Below, one piece after another: positions 23,751 through 32,996 of a stretch of DNA of 64,000 nt (its first letter is position 1; the number at the start of each line of letters is the position of its first letter). The translations under genes and the position numbers were made by a program. Below the pieces are notes generated by a model, which made no database searches, was not told where the DNA came from, and worked only from the letters and a program-made list of their open reading frames with translations. The stretch covers positions 1 to 64,000 of the forward strand of contig CAMVPR010000005.1 of the NCBI GenBank assembly GCA_947169385.1, written 5' to 3'. This stretch comes from an uncultured Lachnospiraceae bacterium. Its GTDB lineage: Bacteria > Bacillota > Clostridia > Lachnospirales > Lachnospiraceae.

Positions 23751-24642
23751 GTAAACCCTTGAGTCTGTTAATGTACTCTTTGGTGAGCTTTGAAGGTGGA
23801 ACATTGTTAGGAAGAATGTATCCGATTTCCATATAATCATTAACCTTTAGAGGTTTTGCGATAATGTTTGGACCGTTTAGTTCTTCGTTTATTACGCCGC
23901 TACAGATAGTGTAGCCGTTTAATCCAATCAGCATATTAAACAGTGATGCGCGGTCGCAGACGACGATTTCTTTGTCACAATCCACCGTGCTTAATATCTC
24001 CTCTGAAAAATAAAATGAATTGTGGCTTCCCTGCTCATAAGAGAGTCTGGGATAAGGCTTGAGGTCATCAAGAGTAAGTGATCTCTTCTTCGCTAAAGGC
24101 GAGCTCTTTCCGATGAAGACGTGTGGCTTGGCGGTGAAGAGCTTTGTGAACACAAGGTTGTTGTCGCGAAGAGTCTTATTAATGACGGTCTTATTGAATT
24201 CATTTACATAGAGTATTCCAATCTCGCTTCGAAGGTGGGCGACATCGTCGATGATATCGTAAGTCTGAGTCTCTCTCATGTGAAACTCGTACTTATCTCC
24301 CCCACACTCTCTTAACAATTCAACAAACGCTTCCACTGCAAATGAATAATGTTGCGCAGAAACCGAAAATCTAAGCTTGCCTTTCTGGGTTCCGTTGTAT
24401 CTCTCTTCAATTAAGTTGGCCTGTTCAAGAACCTGTCTTGCGTATCCTAAGAATTCATCGCCTTCCGGGGTGAGCTGTACGCCTTTGTTTCCGCGAATAA
24501 AGATTGTGATTCCGTATTCATTTTCCAATTCATGAATTGCAGCTGTCAAGGATGGTTGCGCGATAAAGAGTCTTTTGGCAGCCTCTGTTATATTCTTAAC
24601 ATCCGCTACAGTGGTTATATATTGCAATTGTTTAAGTGTCAT
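23731..24642 (-). CDS. LysR-family regulator divergent from metE
   Basis: 303 residues from ATG 24642, which has TTGGAGGA 4-5 bases upstream; a TTG 12 bases earlier is part of that ribosome site. N-terminal winged helix: L-K-Q-L-Q-Y-I-T-T-V-A, I-T-E-A-A-K-R-L-F-I-A-Q-P-S-L-T-A-A-I. The rest is a typical LysR effector domain. Position opposite metE, with a palindrome of LysR type in between, makes it a likely metE activator answering to methionine supply, a MetR/MtaR-like role; the ligand (homocysteine in MetR) is inferred. It may also control itself, since the palindrome lies close to its own -10 (TATAAT on the minus strand at 24677-24672). Confidence 0.85.
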   Translation of the reverse strand: MTLKQLQYITTVADVKNITEAAKRLFIAQPSLTAAIHELENEYGITIFIRGNKGVQLTPEGDEFLGYARQVLEQANLIEERYNGTQKGKLRFSVSAQHYSFAVEAFVELLRECGGDKYEFHMRETQTYDIIDDVAHLRSEIGILYVNEFNKTVINKTLRDNNLVFTKLFTAKPHVFIGKSSPLAKKRSLTLDDLKPYPRLSYEQGSHNSFYFSEEILSTVDCDKEIVVCDRASLFNMLIGLNGYTICSGVINEELNGPNIIAKPLKVNDYMEIGYILPNNVPPSKLTKEYINRLKGLLKISKN

Positions 24643-24684
24643 AACATCCTCCAAATAATAGATAATATCTGAATTATAACATTC

Positions 24685-24705
24685 GCCATAGATAAAATCT
24701 ATGGC
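24685..24705. promoter_or_regulatory. LysR-type operator upstream of metE
   Basis: GCCATAGAT-AAA-ATCTATGGC, a perfect palindrome with 9-base arms. Inside it is ATAG-N7-CTAT, the LysR box form, also seen in streptococcal MtaR/MetR Met-boxes. Its centre lies about 65 bases upstream of the expected metE transcription start, the usual place for a LysR recognition site. Confidence 0.75.
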
Positions 24706-24725
24706 AAAGCAAAAGTTTTAAATAT

Positions 24726-24754
24726 TTTACCTATCAGACAAATAGGACTATACT
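24726..24754 (+). promoter_or_regulatory. metE promoter with a second candidate LysR half-site
   Basis: TTTACC (24726-24731), a 17-base spacer and TATACT (24749-24754). CCTAT-N7-ATAGG (24730-24746) covers the -35 end and the spacer and could be the activation site of the same regulator. Confidence 0.68.
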
Positions 24755-24788
24755 TCTCCCATATCATAATTAAAGGAGGAAGTATTAA

Positions 24789-27059
24789 ATGTTAACTTCA
24801 GTTGTAGGATACCCAAGAATCGGAGCGGACAGGGAGCTTAAGTTTGCGTCAGAGAAGTATTTTAGAGGCGAGATAAGCGAGGAAGAATTGCTTAAAGTTG
24901 CTAAGGAACTTAGAACTGTTCACCTTAATAGTCAGAAGGATGCAGGGATTGATTATATTTCGTCAAATGACTTTTCGTTTTACGATTGCCTGTTAGATAC
25001 TGCGGTACTTATAAACATTATTCCTAAGAGATATAAGGAATTGGGGTTGTCTGATTTAGATACCTATTATTCAATGGCTAGAGGATATCAGGGTGATAAG
25101 GGAGATGTCAAGGCGCTTGCCATGAAGAAATGGTTCAATACCAATTATCACTATATTGTTCCTGAGTTGGAGGATGATACTAAGATCAATCTTGTCGGTA
25201 CCAAAATCTTTGATGAGTACGAGGAAGCTAAGTCAAATGGCGTAGAGACCAAGCCTGTTATTATCGGCGCATATACTTTGCTTAGCCTTTGTAGGTATAC
25301 AGGTGCCAAGAATAGAGAGGATTATATAAATGACGTCATCAGTGCTTATCAGGGAGTTATCGCTGAACTTGATAAGCGCGGTGCTAAGTGGATTCAGTTT
25401 GATGAGCCTTCATTTGTAAGGGATTTAAATGAATCTGATATCGAGTTTATAAAGCGTTTATATCAAGCTATTCTTTCTGAGAAGGGAAATGCTAAAGTTC
25501 TCGTTCAGACTTATTTTGGTGATGTAAGAGACGTGTATGACACTATTGTTAATCTTGATTTTGACGCTGTAGGACTTGATTTTATTGAGGGGAAACAGAC
25601 TGTATCATTAGTAGAGAATTACGGATTTCCTAAGGATAAGATATTGTTCGCAGGACTTGTAAACGGCAAGAATATCTGGAAAAATCATTATTCCAAGACT
25701 CTTGATGTGCTTGATAAATTGAAGGCGGAGGGGATCGAAGTTGTTTTGTCTTCTTCTTGCTCACTTCTTCATGTTCCGTATACACTAAGTGCAGAGGGCA
25801 AGTTGTCATCAGAGTATAAGAGGTATTTTTCATTTGCCGTAGAGAAACTTGTTGAGTTAAGGGAGATTGCGGATATAGCAGAGAGTGGTGACAGAGCTTC
25901 ATTTGCATCATATAAGGCCAATGAAGACTTGTTCGTGAAGGGAAGAGACTCAGAGAATAAAGAAGTTAAAAAGAGAGTTTCTGAGATAAAGGGTTCTGAT
26001 TACGAAAGACTTCCGAAGAGGAGTGAGAGAGAGAAGATTCAGAAGGAGAAGCTTAATCTTCCTGCATTTCCAACGACTACAATCGGATCTTTCCCACAGA
26101 CTAAAGACGTCAAGAATAACCGTTCCTTATTTAGAAAAGGCGAGATTAGTGAGGAGCAGTATAATGAGTTTAACAGAGATAAGATTAAGCGAGTAATCGA
26201 GTGGCAGGAGAGCATTGGAATCGATGTTTTGGTTCACGGTGAGTATGAGCGAAACGACATGGTAGAGTACTTTGGAGAGTCGCTTGATGGATACCTGTTC
26301 ACTAAGAAGGCTTGGGTTCAGTCTTATGGAACAAGATGTGTGAAGCCGCCAATTATCTGGGGAGATGTTAGCAGAAAGAAGCCTATTACCGTCGAGTGGT
26401 CTAAGTATGCTCAGTCGTTAACCGACAAGCCGGTAAAGGGAATGCTTACCGGCCCGGTTACTATATTAAACTGGTCGTTCCCGAGAGAAGATATCAGTAT
26501 CAAAGAGTCTATGACTCAGATTGCTCTTGCGATTCGTGACGAGGTTCTTGATCTTGAGGCAAATGGTATAAAGGTTATTCAGATTGATGAGGCTGCGCTT
26601 AGAGAGAAGCTTCCTCTTAGAAAATCTGACTGGTACAGTGAGTATCTCGATTTTGCGATTCCTGCGTTTAGACTCGTGCACAGCGGTGTGAAGGCGGAGA
26701 CTCAGATTCACACTCACATGTGTTACAGCGAGTTTACGGATATTATTCCTGCGATTGATAATATGGACGCGGATGTAATAACATTTGAAGCATCAAGATC
26801 AAATCTTGAGATTCTAGATTCCTTGAAAGAGTGTAACTTCGAGACGGAAGTCGGTCCGGGTGTTTATGACATCCATTCTCCTAGAGTTCCTTCTGTTGAG
26901 GAGATTACCGTTGCACTTAAGAAAATGCGCGAGAAAGTGAATGATGATAAGCTTTGGGTTAACCCTGATTGCGGTCTGAAGACCAGAGGGGAAGCTGAAA
27001 CCAAATCAAGCTTGATTAACCTGGTTGAGGCAGCCAAGTTAATTCGTAAGGAAGCGTAA
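24789..27059 (+). CDS. metE: Cobalamin-independent methionine synthase
   Basis: 756 residues, the full MetE length. It transfers the methyl group of 5-methyltetrahydropteroyl-glutamate to homocysteine. The N-terminal barrel starts V-V-G-Y-P-R-I-G; the C-terminal catalytic barrel has T-T-I-G-S-F-P-Q-T, the zinc residues in H-T-H-M-C-Y-S-E-F, the Glu in T-F-E-A-S-R-S and the Cys in P-D-C-G-L-K-T-R. No S-box or T-box leader is seen upstream; control is more likely by the divergent LysR protein. Ribosome site AAAGGAGG, start ATG. Confidence 0.96.
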   Translation: MLTSVVGYPRIGADRELKFASEKYFRGEISEEELLKVAKELRTVHLNSQKDAGIDYISSNDFSFYDCLLDTAVLINIIPKRYKELGLSDLDTYYSMARGYQGDKGDVKALAMKKWFNTNYHYIVPELEDDTKINLVGTKIFDEYEEAKSNGVETKPVIIGAYTLLSLCRYTGAKNREDYINDVISAYQGVIAELDKRGAKWIQFDEPSFVRDLNESDIEFIKRLYQAILSEKGNAKVLVQTYFGDVRDVYDTIVNLDFDAVGLDFIEGKQTVSLVENYGFPKDKILFAGLVNGKNIWKNHYSKTLDVLDKLKAEGIEVVLSSSCSLLHVPYTLSAEGKLSSEYKRYFSFAVEKLVELREIADIAESGDRASFASYKANEDLFVKGRDSENKEVKKRVSEIKGSDYERLPKRSEREKIQKEKLNLPAFPTTTIGSFPQTKDVKNNRSLFRKGEISEEQYNEFNRDKIKRVIEWQESIGIDVLVHGEYERNDMVEYFGESLDGYLFTKKAWVQSYGTRCVKPPIIWGDVSRKKPITVEWSKYAQSLTDKPVKGMLTGPVTILNWSFPREDISIKESMTQIALAIRDEVLDLEANGIKVIQIDEAALREKLPLRKSDWYSEYLDFAIPAFRLVHSGVKAETQIHTHMCYSEFTDIIPAIDNMDADVITFEASRSNLEILDSLKECNFETEVGPGVYDIHSPRVPSVEEITVALKKMREKVNDDKLWVNPDCGLKTRGEAETKSSLINLVEAAKLIRKEA

Positions 27060-27182
27060 TATTAATATCATTTTCCAATCTATAAAGAATATGCCACTCT
27101 AAAGGTGGTAACATCAGCTTAAGCTATGTGTTATAATTGATTTATGTACACATGACTTTAATACAGATTGGGGATTGATATC

Positions 27183-27641
27183 ATGGCTAAAGACACAGGC
27201 GAGTTGGAGAATATTCTAAAAAGCACCCACACCGGCAATATCAAGGAGTATATTGAGGCAAATGCAGGCAGTATGCTAAAGGGAGATCGCCCGTTTACCG
27301 ACTATATGCGCGACCTTATAAGAGATAAAGGAATTAAGCAACAGGATGTGTTTTTGGAGGCGGATATACCTGAGAGATATGGCTATAAGTTGGTGTCAGG
27401 TGAGAAACATACAAGGCAGAGAGATATCATTTTACGAATATGCTATGCAGCACAGTTTACTGTGGATGAAACCAACGGAGCCTTAAAGCGTTACGGCATG
27501 CCTACTCTTTACGCCAAGGACAAAAGAGACGCGATACTTATTGTGATTTTTAATGACAGACCGGGAGATATCTTAAAGGTCAATTCGGTTCTTAAGGATA
27601 ATGGAGTCGAGACTCTGAAGTCAAGCGGCGTGCAAGATTAG
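27183..27641 (+). CDS. HTH-type protein paired with a Ser/Thr kinase gene
   Basis: 152 residues from ATG 27183. The core (about 45-115) looks like an XRE-type helix-turn-helix: F-T-D-Y-M-R-D-L-I-R-D-K-G-I-K-Q-Q-D-V-F, then Y-G-Y-K-L-V-S-G-E-K-H-T-R-Q-R-D and I-L-R-I-C-Y-A. The ends are polar helices. A TATAAT at 27132 and a 10-base palindrome AGCTTAAGCT (27116-27125) lie upstream. It is followed, after a terminator, by a membrane protein kinase gene. I infer a signalling pair, but partnership is not proven. Confidence 0.68.
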   Translation: MAKDTGELENILKSTHTGNIKEYIEANAGSMLKGDRPFTDYMRDLIRDKGIKQQDVFLEADIPERYGYKLVSGEKHTRQRDIILRICYAAQFTVDETNGALKRYGMPTLYAKDKRDAILIVIFNDRPGDILKVNSVLKDNGVETLKSSGVQD

Positions 27642-27657
27642 TTATATAAAGCAGTTA

Positions 27658-27688
27658 AACAGCAGGTTTTGCCTGCTGTTTTCACTTG
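27658..27688 (+). terminator. Terminator after the HTH gene
   Basis: AACAGCAGG and CCTGCTGTT around TTTTG, followed by TTCACTT. Confidence 0.78.
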
Positions 27689-27693
27689 TTTGT

Positions 27694-27717
27694 AAGTGTG
27701 GTATAATATGAACACTT
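27694..27717. promoter_or_regulatory. Kinase-gene -10 inside an inverted repeat
   Basis: AAGTGT and ACACTT, 12 bases apart, enclose TATAAT (27702-27707). A protein binding this repeat would cover the -10 of the kinase gene. The -35 is poor. Confidence 0.45.
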
Positions 27718-27748
27718 AACACATCTCATTTTAAAAGGCGGTATTAGT

Positions 27749-29374
27749 GTGGACGACAATGGATTAAGAATTCTATCCCAATATGAATATATAAGAGATA
27801 TCAGTTCAGAGCATGGCGTTTCGCTTGTTGTGTCTAAATTAACGGGGGAGTACTGTGTACGAAAAGTAACTGCTGTTTATAATCGTGAGGTCTATGAATA
27901 TATCAGATGTAATCCTGTCCTTGGAGTTCCTGTCGTAAAAGAGCTGATTGAAGATGGAGATAAGCTCATAATAATAGAAGAATACATTGAAGGGGAGACT
28001 CTTAGTGAGTGCCTTAATATTAGAGGTGTTGTATCTGAGGAAGAGACTTTGTCTATAATAATCAGATTGCTCGACATTCTTGTTTCATTTCATCAGAATT
28101 ATCCACCTATTGTGCATAGGGATATAAAGCCGTCCAATGTAATATTAGGCAACAATGGGTCGGTGTGGCTTATTGATTTTAATGCTGCTAAATTCGTGGA
28201 CAGCGGTAAGACTCAGGACACCGAGCTTATCGGAACCAAAGGTTACGCGGCTCCTGAGCAATATGGATTTGGTAGTTCAACAGAGCGCACCGATGTTTAT
28301 GCAGTCGGTATGCTTATGAAGGAAATGCTATACGGCGATTCAACGCGTCCTGCCAACATTTCCCTTTCGTTGTCAAATGTAATTAACAGGTGTACTATGC
28401 TTGAACCGAGTGACAGATACGAGGATGCCTACTCTCTCAGAAAAGCTTTGCATGCTGTTAAGTACGGTCTTGAGAATAAGGGCAAGGAGCCGTTAACTGA
28501 TAACACTGTTAACACTAACGCTTCAAGTATTAATTCACGTTCTGTTTCTGAGCCGAGCCGAGGTAAGCGCGAAAGTAAGAAGACGAATATAATCTTTGGA
28601 ACCGTGATTGGCATGATATTGATTGCTTCTATTGTGGGTGCAGCTGCTTCTGTAATAAAGCTTTACAAACCTTACTTTAAAGAAATGACAAAGAGTGGCT
28701 TTGATTTCTCTAATAAACCGTATGGTACACTGGTTGAAGAAGATGGTAGTATCGTTGATATGAATGGTACGGTTTATACATATATGGCAGATGGGTGGAA
28801 TCTTTATACTGCAAATATGATTTCAGATTCTGCAGTCAAGATAAGCAGATGGAAAAAGGGTAGTTCGAGTGACGTAGAGATAGAGCGCAATAAAGACTTG
28901 GGAGTGTATGATTTTGATAATCAGGATAGTGGCATAACATGGATAGATGAAGGGAAGAATGCATTTTCCATCGAAATAGAAGAACCTAAATATACATATT
29001 ATGATACTACTGAGGAGCAGGATACTTATGTGAGGAGAGCTGTATTTACAATTAACAAAGTATCTGGTGGCAAGCTTATTACAACGTCTTGTAGGACTAA
29101 TTCAGAGTATTATAGGTTTAAAGCGGATTCATATTATGTCTATAGAGCTATTCCCTTGGAGAACGGATTAATTAAGATAGAGAAATGGAAGGAGGCAGAT
29201 TATCTTTCAGGTAATGAATACTATTATGATCTTACAACTGTTAATCCTGAAGGAGATGAGCTTGACTTTGAGTGGATTGATGATGACGAGTCTTCATTTA
29301 CGATAAAGACACACGATCCTGAGGAGAAAGAGTGGTCTGAGGATAAGAAGGTGTTGTTTGAGAGGAAAAAATGA
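27749..29374 (+). CDS. Membrane Ser/Thr protein kinase with duplicated outer domain
   Basis: 541 residues from GTG 27749 (AAAGGCGG upstream). The kinase domain (about 10-245) has V-H-R-D-I-K-P-S-N (catalytic Asp near 124), D-F-N in place of DFG, and A-P-E-Q-Y-G; the Gly-rich loop is degenerate and the ATP-anchoring Lys is probably in C-V-R-K-V. A polar linker and one membrane helix (about 279-301) follow. The outer part contains two similar units (about 345-420 and 458-541), each with a K-I-x-(R/K)-W-K motif and a later W-I-D-(D/E)-x-x-x-x-F-x-I motif. It should sense something outside the cell. Not a PASTA kinase (PknB type). Confidence 0.83.
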   Translation: MDDNGLRILSQYEYIRDISSEHGVSLVVSKLTGEYCVRKVTAVYNREVYEYIRCNPVLGVPVVKELIEDGDKLIIIEEYIEGETLSECLNIRGVVSEEETLSIIIRLLDILVSFHQNYPPIVHRDIKPSNVILGNNGSVWLIDFNAAKFVDSGKTQDTELIGTKGYAAPEQYGFGSSTERTDVYAVGMLMKEMLYGDSTRPANISLSLSNVINRCTMLEPSDRYEDAYSLRKALHAVKYGLENKGKEPLTDNTVNTNASSINSRSVSEPSRGKRESKKTNIIFGTVIGMILIASIVGAAASVIKLYKPYFKEMTKSGFDFSNKPYGTLVEEDGSIVDMNGTVYTYMADGWNLYTANMISDSAVKISRWKKGSSSDVEIERNKDLGVYDFDNQDSGITWIDEGKNAFSIEIEEPKYTYYDTTEEQDTYVRRAVFTINKVSGGKLITTSCRTNSEYYRFKADSYYVYRAIPLENGLIKIEKWKEADYLSGNEYYYDLTTVNPEGDELDFEWIDDDESSFTIKTHDPEEKEWSEDKKVLFERKK

Positions 29375-29449
29375 CACTTTTGGAGGGTGGTCAAACAAAG
29401 TGCAGCAAATACGCGGTACAAAAATGGTTAAATTCCTCTAACATCATTC

Positions 29450-29478
29450 TTGTAATTTTTTTTCATTTGCGATATAAT
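29450..29478 (+). promoter_or_regulatory. fbaA promoter
   Basis: TTGTAA (29450-29455), a 17-base spacer and TATAAT (29473-29478), 55 bases before the start codon. Confidence 0.75.
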
Positions 29479-29533
29479 AACTCTATCTGGTGTTTGCATC
29501 GGAAATTTAAGATTGTTTGGAGGATTTTTTACA

Positions 29534-30397
29534 ATGATCGTTTCAGCTAAAGAAATGTTAGAGAAGGCTGTTGAGGGACATTATGGCGTAGGTCAGTTCA
29601 ACATCAACAACCTCGAGTGGACTAAAGCTATTTTGCTTACATGCGAGGAGCTTAAGAGCCCTGCTATCCTTGGTGTTTCAGAGGGCGCTGGCAAGTACAT
29701 GGGCGGATTTAAGGTAGTTGCCGCTATGGTTAAGGCTATGGATGAGAGCCTTGGAATTACTGTTCCTATCGCTCTTCACTTAGACCATGGTACATACGAG
29801 GGAGCAAAGGCTTGTATTGAAGCTGGTTTTTCATCTATCATGTTCGACGGCTCATCACTTCCTATTGATGAGAATGTTGCTAAAGCTAAGGAGCTTGTTG
29901 AGATTTGTCACTCTAAGGGTATTTCAATTGAGTGTGAGGTCGGCGGTATCGGCGGCGAGGAAGACGGAGTTGTATCATCAGGTGAGTGTGCAGACCCTGA
30001 AGAGGCAGCTCAGGTTGCAGGTCTTGGTGTAGATATGCTCGCAGCAGGTATCGGTAACATCCATGGCAAGTACCCTGACAATTGGGCAGGACTTCAGTTC
30101 GATGTATTAGAGAAGATTCAGGAGAAGACCGGTAAGCTTCCACTCGTGCTTCACGGTGGTTCAGGTATTCCTGATGAGCAGGTCAAGAAGGCTATCGGTT
30201 TAGGTGTTGCCAAGGTTAACGTTAACACCGAGTGCCAGCTTGCATTTGCTGCAGCTACACGTAAGTATATCGAGGAAGGTAAGGACTTAGAGGGTAAAGG
30301 ATTTGATCCTCGTAAGCTTCTTGCTCCTGGTACAGAGGCTATCAAGGACGTTGTTCGTGATAGAATCGCATGCTTCGGTTCAGCTAACAAGGCTTGA
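29534..30397 (+). CDS. fbaA: Class II fructose-bisphosphate aldolase
   Basis: 287 residues from ATG 29534 behind TTGGAGGA; an upstream in-frame TTG overlaps that site. It splits fructose 1,6-bisphosphate in glycolysis using zinc. Visible marks: H-L-D-H-G-T-Y-E with catalytic Asp and zinc His, F-S-S-I-M-F-D-G-S, the V-G-G-I-G-G-E-E-D-G loop, L-H-G-G-S-G-I-P, and the phosphate-site V-N-V-N-T-E. Codon use is biased to the preferred set of a highly expressed gene. Own promoter and terminator. Confidence 0.95.
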   Translation: MIVSAKEMLEKAVEGHYGVGQFNINNLEWTKAILLTCEELKSPAILGVSEGAGKYMGGFKVVAAMVKAMDESLGITVPIALHLDHGTYEGAKACIEAGFSSIMFDGSSLPIDENVAKAKELVEICHSKGISIECEVGGIGGEEDGVVSSGECADPEEAAQVAGLGVDMLAAGIGNIHGKYPDNWAGLQFDVLEKIQEKTGKLPLVLHGGSGIPDEQVKKAIGLGVAKVNVNTECQLAFAAATRKYIEEGKDLEGKGFDPRKLLAPGTEAIKDVVRDRIACFGSANKA

Positions 30398-30424
30398 TAA
30401 TCGATTGGCTAAACAATTGACTTT

Positions 30425-30453
30425 AAGGACGGGTTTATCCCGTCCTTTTTCTT
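30425..30453 (+). terminator. fbaA terminator
   Basis: AAGGACGGG-TTTAT-CCCGTCCTT followed by TTTCTTTT. Confidence 0.92.
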
Positions 30454-30660
30454 TTGTCTGAATTGCTAAATCAAGGTTAGCGATAGTTAACCATTTTTCG
30501 TCAAAATACACAAATTTTATTAAAAATTTTCGGCGCGTGAAGATTGCATAAAATTAAGACTAAATACATATTACTATGATACAATAAAGGTTAGTGCGTC
30601 AGGCATGTAGGGGTGTCTGGCTGGTTCGGAATTATATCATTTTAAGGAGGCTTGGTTTTT

Positions 30661-32985
30661 ATGAGTTTATCTAAAGGCGAGGAGCGCTTTAAACGAGTCG
30701 TGGCGTTGGTGGTGGCATTTGCTGTGGCGTTAACTGTAATTATTCCAGCGAATGAAGGATGTGAAGTTAACGCGGAGGGTGAAGTAGGTCAGATTACTAA
30801 CTATGAGGTATTGCGCGCCGAAGGAGCAGGACCTAAGGTAGTTAGGAATCTTGTTCAGGAGAATGAACGAGCTATCTATTTTACTATTGACGGAGTCAGG
30901 GCTGTAGAAGAGACAGGCAGAGGAATCTATAGTGTCAAGGTAGAGGGTGGAAGCGAGTACTTCTACACCGGAGAGACAATAACATCATCTACTACTACAC
31001 CGGGCGTATATTACAGCGATGGAAGGAGCGGAAGCCTCGCTAAAGGCTATTATTTCGTATATCCTGATGGAGATAAGAGCAAGAACATTCAGGTTCAGGT
31101 CTTGGATGTTGATGCAGCATTTTCTAAGAATTTTTCTATCAATAAATCATCATTTAGTGGAAGCGCAGGAACCTGGATAACCGATGCTTCGCTTAAGTCT
31201 GAGCTTGACTCGATGGTTAATGATAATGCGTCTGCAATGTATATCAATTATACCGATTATAGCGGAGTTCCTTCGAGGACGCTTAGACCGGGAACTTCCA
31301 ACAGTACGACTACATTCAGCACCTCTTTGTTAAGCTATTATGTTGATTCTGTGTCGGCAGAGAGAGTAGATATCAAGATTTATTACGGAAGCAAATACAT
31401 AGGTCCGGCTTCGACACTTTATAGCTCATTTATTAAAATAGGCAGTGCGTTAGCTAATTCGCCGGGATTTGGTTACAACACCAATGCATATAAGCTTAAC
31501 GCCAATATGCCTAGCAAGGATTATTTAGCTGTGCTTGATTGGTGCGTGTACAGTGATTCTAACGGTGCTACCGGAATACATTATAGTAACAGTAACAATA
31601 GTTCTAATTATGTTAAAGGTTCAGGAAGCACACCTGACAATGCAAGCTCACTTGCTCTTATTCCTGATGAGGGTGTGTATCTTCCACTTTCTGCAAGTTC
31701 GAGCAAGAAGAATTATCTGAAGATAAGATCGGCAAGTTATGCGGATAATCAGGCTCCGGCAATTAATGGAGCGGTAACGACGATATATGGAGCCGGAGGT
31801 CCAAATGTGATTACGTATAATTCGCTGAATGTAGGTCAAAACGTCGGCGTGGATGATGCAGATTTATTTAAGACTATGACAGTTAATGCATCTAAGGGAG
31901 AGAGGGTTCTAGGAGAGATTACATCTGTAGGTGGTAAGAGCATTGGTGCTTCATTTTCAGATGATTATATAACTATTACACCTTCAGGAAATATAACGGT
32001 TAAGAAAGGTAGTTCTAAAGCGCTTACCTACAAGCTTGTAACCAAGACTCCTTACACTAAGTTCAGAAATGAAAGCGGATCAGCTGCTACGAAGACAGAG
32101 CCTGTCATTTATGATTCGGGAAGTTCAGCGAGTCCGTCATCATACACTTTGGGATATCAGACATGGAATGTAACCCTCACAATATCAGCAATAAAGGGAG
32201 AGGGAGCTGAAGATACGACAGAGGCAACAACTACCGAGGCGGAGACAACAGCAGAGGCATCCACAACTGAAAATGGAACAACTACCGAGACTTCTACAAC
32301 TGCAGTTGATGGAACGACAGAGAGTGCGACAACAAATGTTGACTCAACAACAGGAGCTAACGCTACTACTGAGACTCCGGTGGTGATTTCACCTCAACCG
32401 GAGGTTCATGCCGATGACCTTGGAAATGTAACTATCAGCAAAATTACAAGCAAGAAACTTAAACTTACTGTCAAATGGAATGAGGTCGCCGGAGCGGACG
32501 GCTACGAAGTATATATCGCCAATAGCAAAGCATTTACTAACTATGAAAGAGCAGCTGTTGTAAGTAACAAGACTTCTTGTGTAATTAAGTCATTTAACTG
32601 TAAGAAATTAAAGAAAGGCAAGAAATATTTCATCATGGTAAGGCCTTTTAAAGGCGCGCCGGTATTCACAACGACGGAGGACGGATACACTAAGGTGTGT
32701 AAGAAGAAAGGTAAGATGAATATTGTTATACCGAGCAATCCTGAGGAACCTAATCTAAGGTCGACCAAGATTCAGATTTCTACATCCGAGACATCAGGAT
32801 TTAAGACTGTGGCAACGGTTAAGAATACTCTTAGAAGAAAGTGTACAGTCACGGTTAAGAAGTATAAGTCTAAGAAGCTTAAGAAGGGCAAGACGTACTA
32901 TATTAAGTTGATTAGAACTATAGATACAACGCCTAAAGAATATGGCGATCAGAGTACTGTTAAAGGATGCAAATGTAAAAAATAA
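30661..32985 (+). CDS. Secreted surface protein with Thr-rich linker and fibronectin-like end (paralog A)
   Basis: 774 residues from ATG 30661 (AAGGAGG 10 bases upstream). Signal peptide about 1-40. Residues about 45-145 are nearly the same as in the next protein, including G-A-G-P-K-V, A-V-E-E-T-G-R-G-I-Y-S-V-K-V-E-G-G and T-T-T-P-G-V-Y-Y-S-D-G. A beta-rich middle follows, also shared. Residues about 515-575 are a Thr/Glu/Ala-rich linker. The last 190 residues hold two fibronectin-III-like units with L-K-K-G-K-K/T-Y-Y/F-I and a basic C-K-C-K-K end. No sortase or choline-binding signal. Function unknown; adhesion or carbohydrate contact is possible. The next gene starts 11 bases later. Confidence 0.8.
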   Translation: MSLSKGEERFKRVVALVVAFAVALTVIIPANEGCEVNAEGEVGQITNYEVLRAEGAGPKVVRNLVQENERAIYFTIDGVRAVEETGRGIYSVKVEGGSEYFYTGETITSSTTTPGVYYSDGRSGSLAKGYYFVYPDGDKSKNIQVQVLDVDAAFSKNFSINKSSFSGSAGTWITDASLKSELDSMVNDNASAMYINYTDYSGVPSRTLRPGTSNSTTTFSTSLLSYYVDSVSAERVDIKIYYGSKYIGPASTLYSSFIKIGSALANSPGFGYNTNAYKLNANMPSKDYLAVLDWCVYSDSNGATGIHYSNSNNSSNYVKGSGSTPDNASSLALIPDEGVYLPLSASSSKKNYLKIRSASYADNQAPAINGAVTTIYGAGGPNVITYNSLNVGQNVGVDDADLFKTMTVNASKGERVLGEITSVGGKSIGASFSDDYITITPSGNITVKKGSSKALTYKLVTKTPYTKFRNESGSAATKTEPVIYDSGSSASPSSYTLGYQTWNVTLTISAIKGEGAEDTTEATTTEAETTAEASTTENGTTTETSTTAVDGTTESATTNVDSTTGANATTETPVVISPQPEVHADDLGNVTISKITSKKLKLTVKWNEVAGADGYEVYIANSKAFTNYERAAVVSNKTSCVIKSFNCKKLKKGKKYFIMVRPFKGAPVFTTTEDGYTKVCKKKGKMNIVIPSNPEEPNLRSTKIQISTSETSGFKTVATVKNTLRRKCTVTVKKYKSKKLKKGKTYYIKLIRTIDTTPKEYGDQSTVKGCKCKK

Positions 32986-32996
32986 GGAGGCTCTTT

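Noticed and set aside
24643..24788. S-box or T-box riboswitch before metE
   Set aside because: The gap is too short (about 30 bases between start of transcription and ATG) and lacks the conserved motifs.
30475..30650. Possible small RNA or riboswitch in the gap before the surface-protein operon
   Set aside because: Only short imperfect stems (CAGGCA/TGTCTG) and a weak -10 are seen; no convincing fold.
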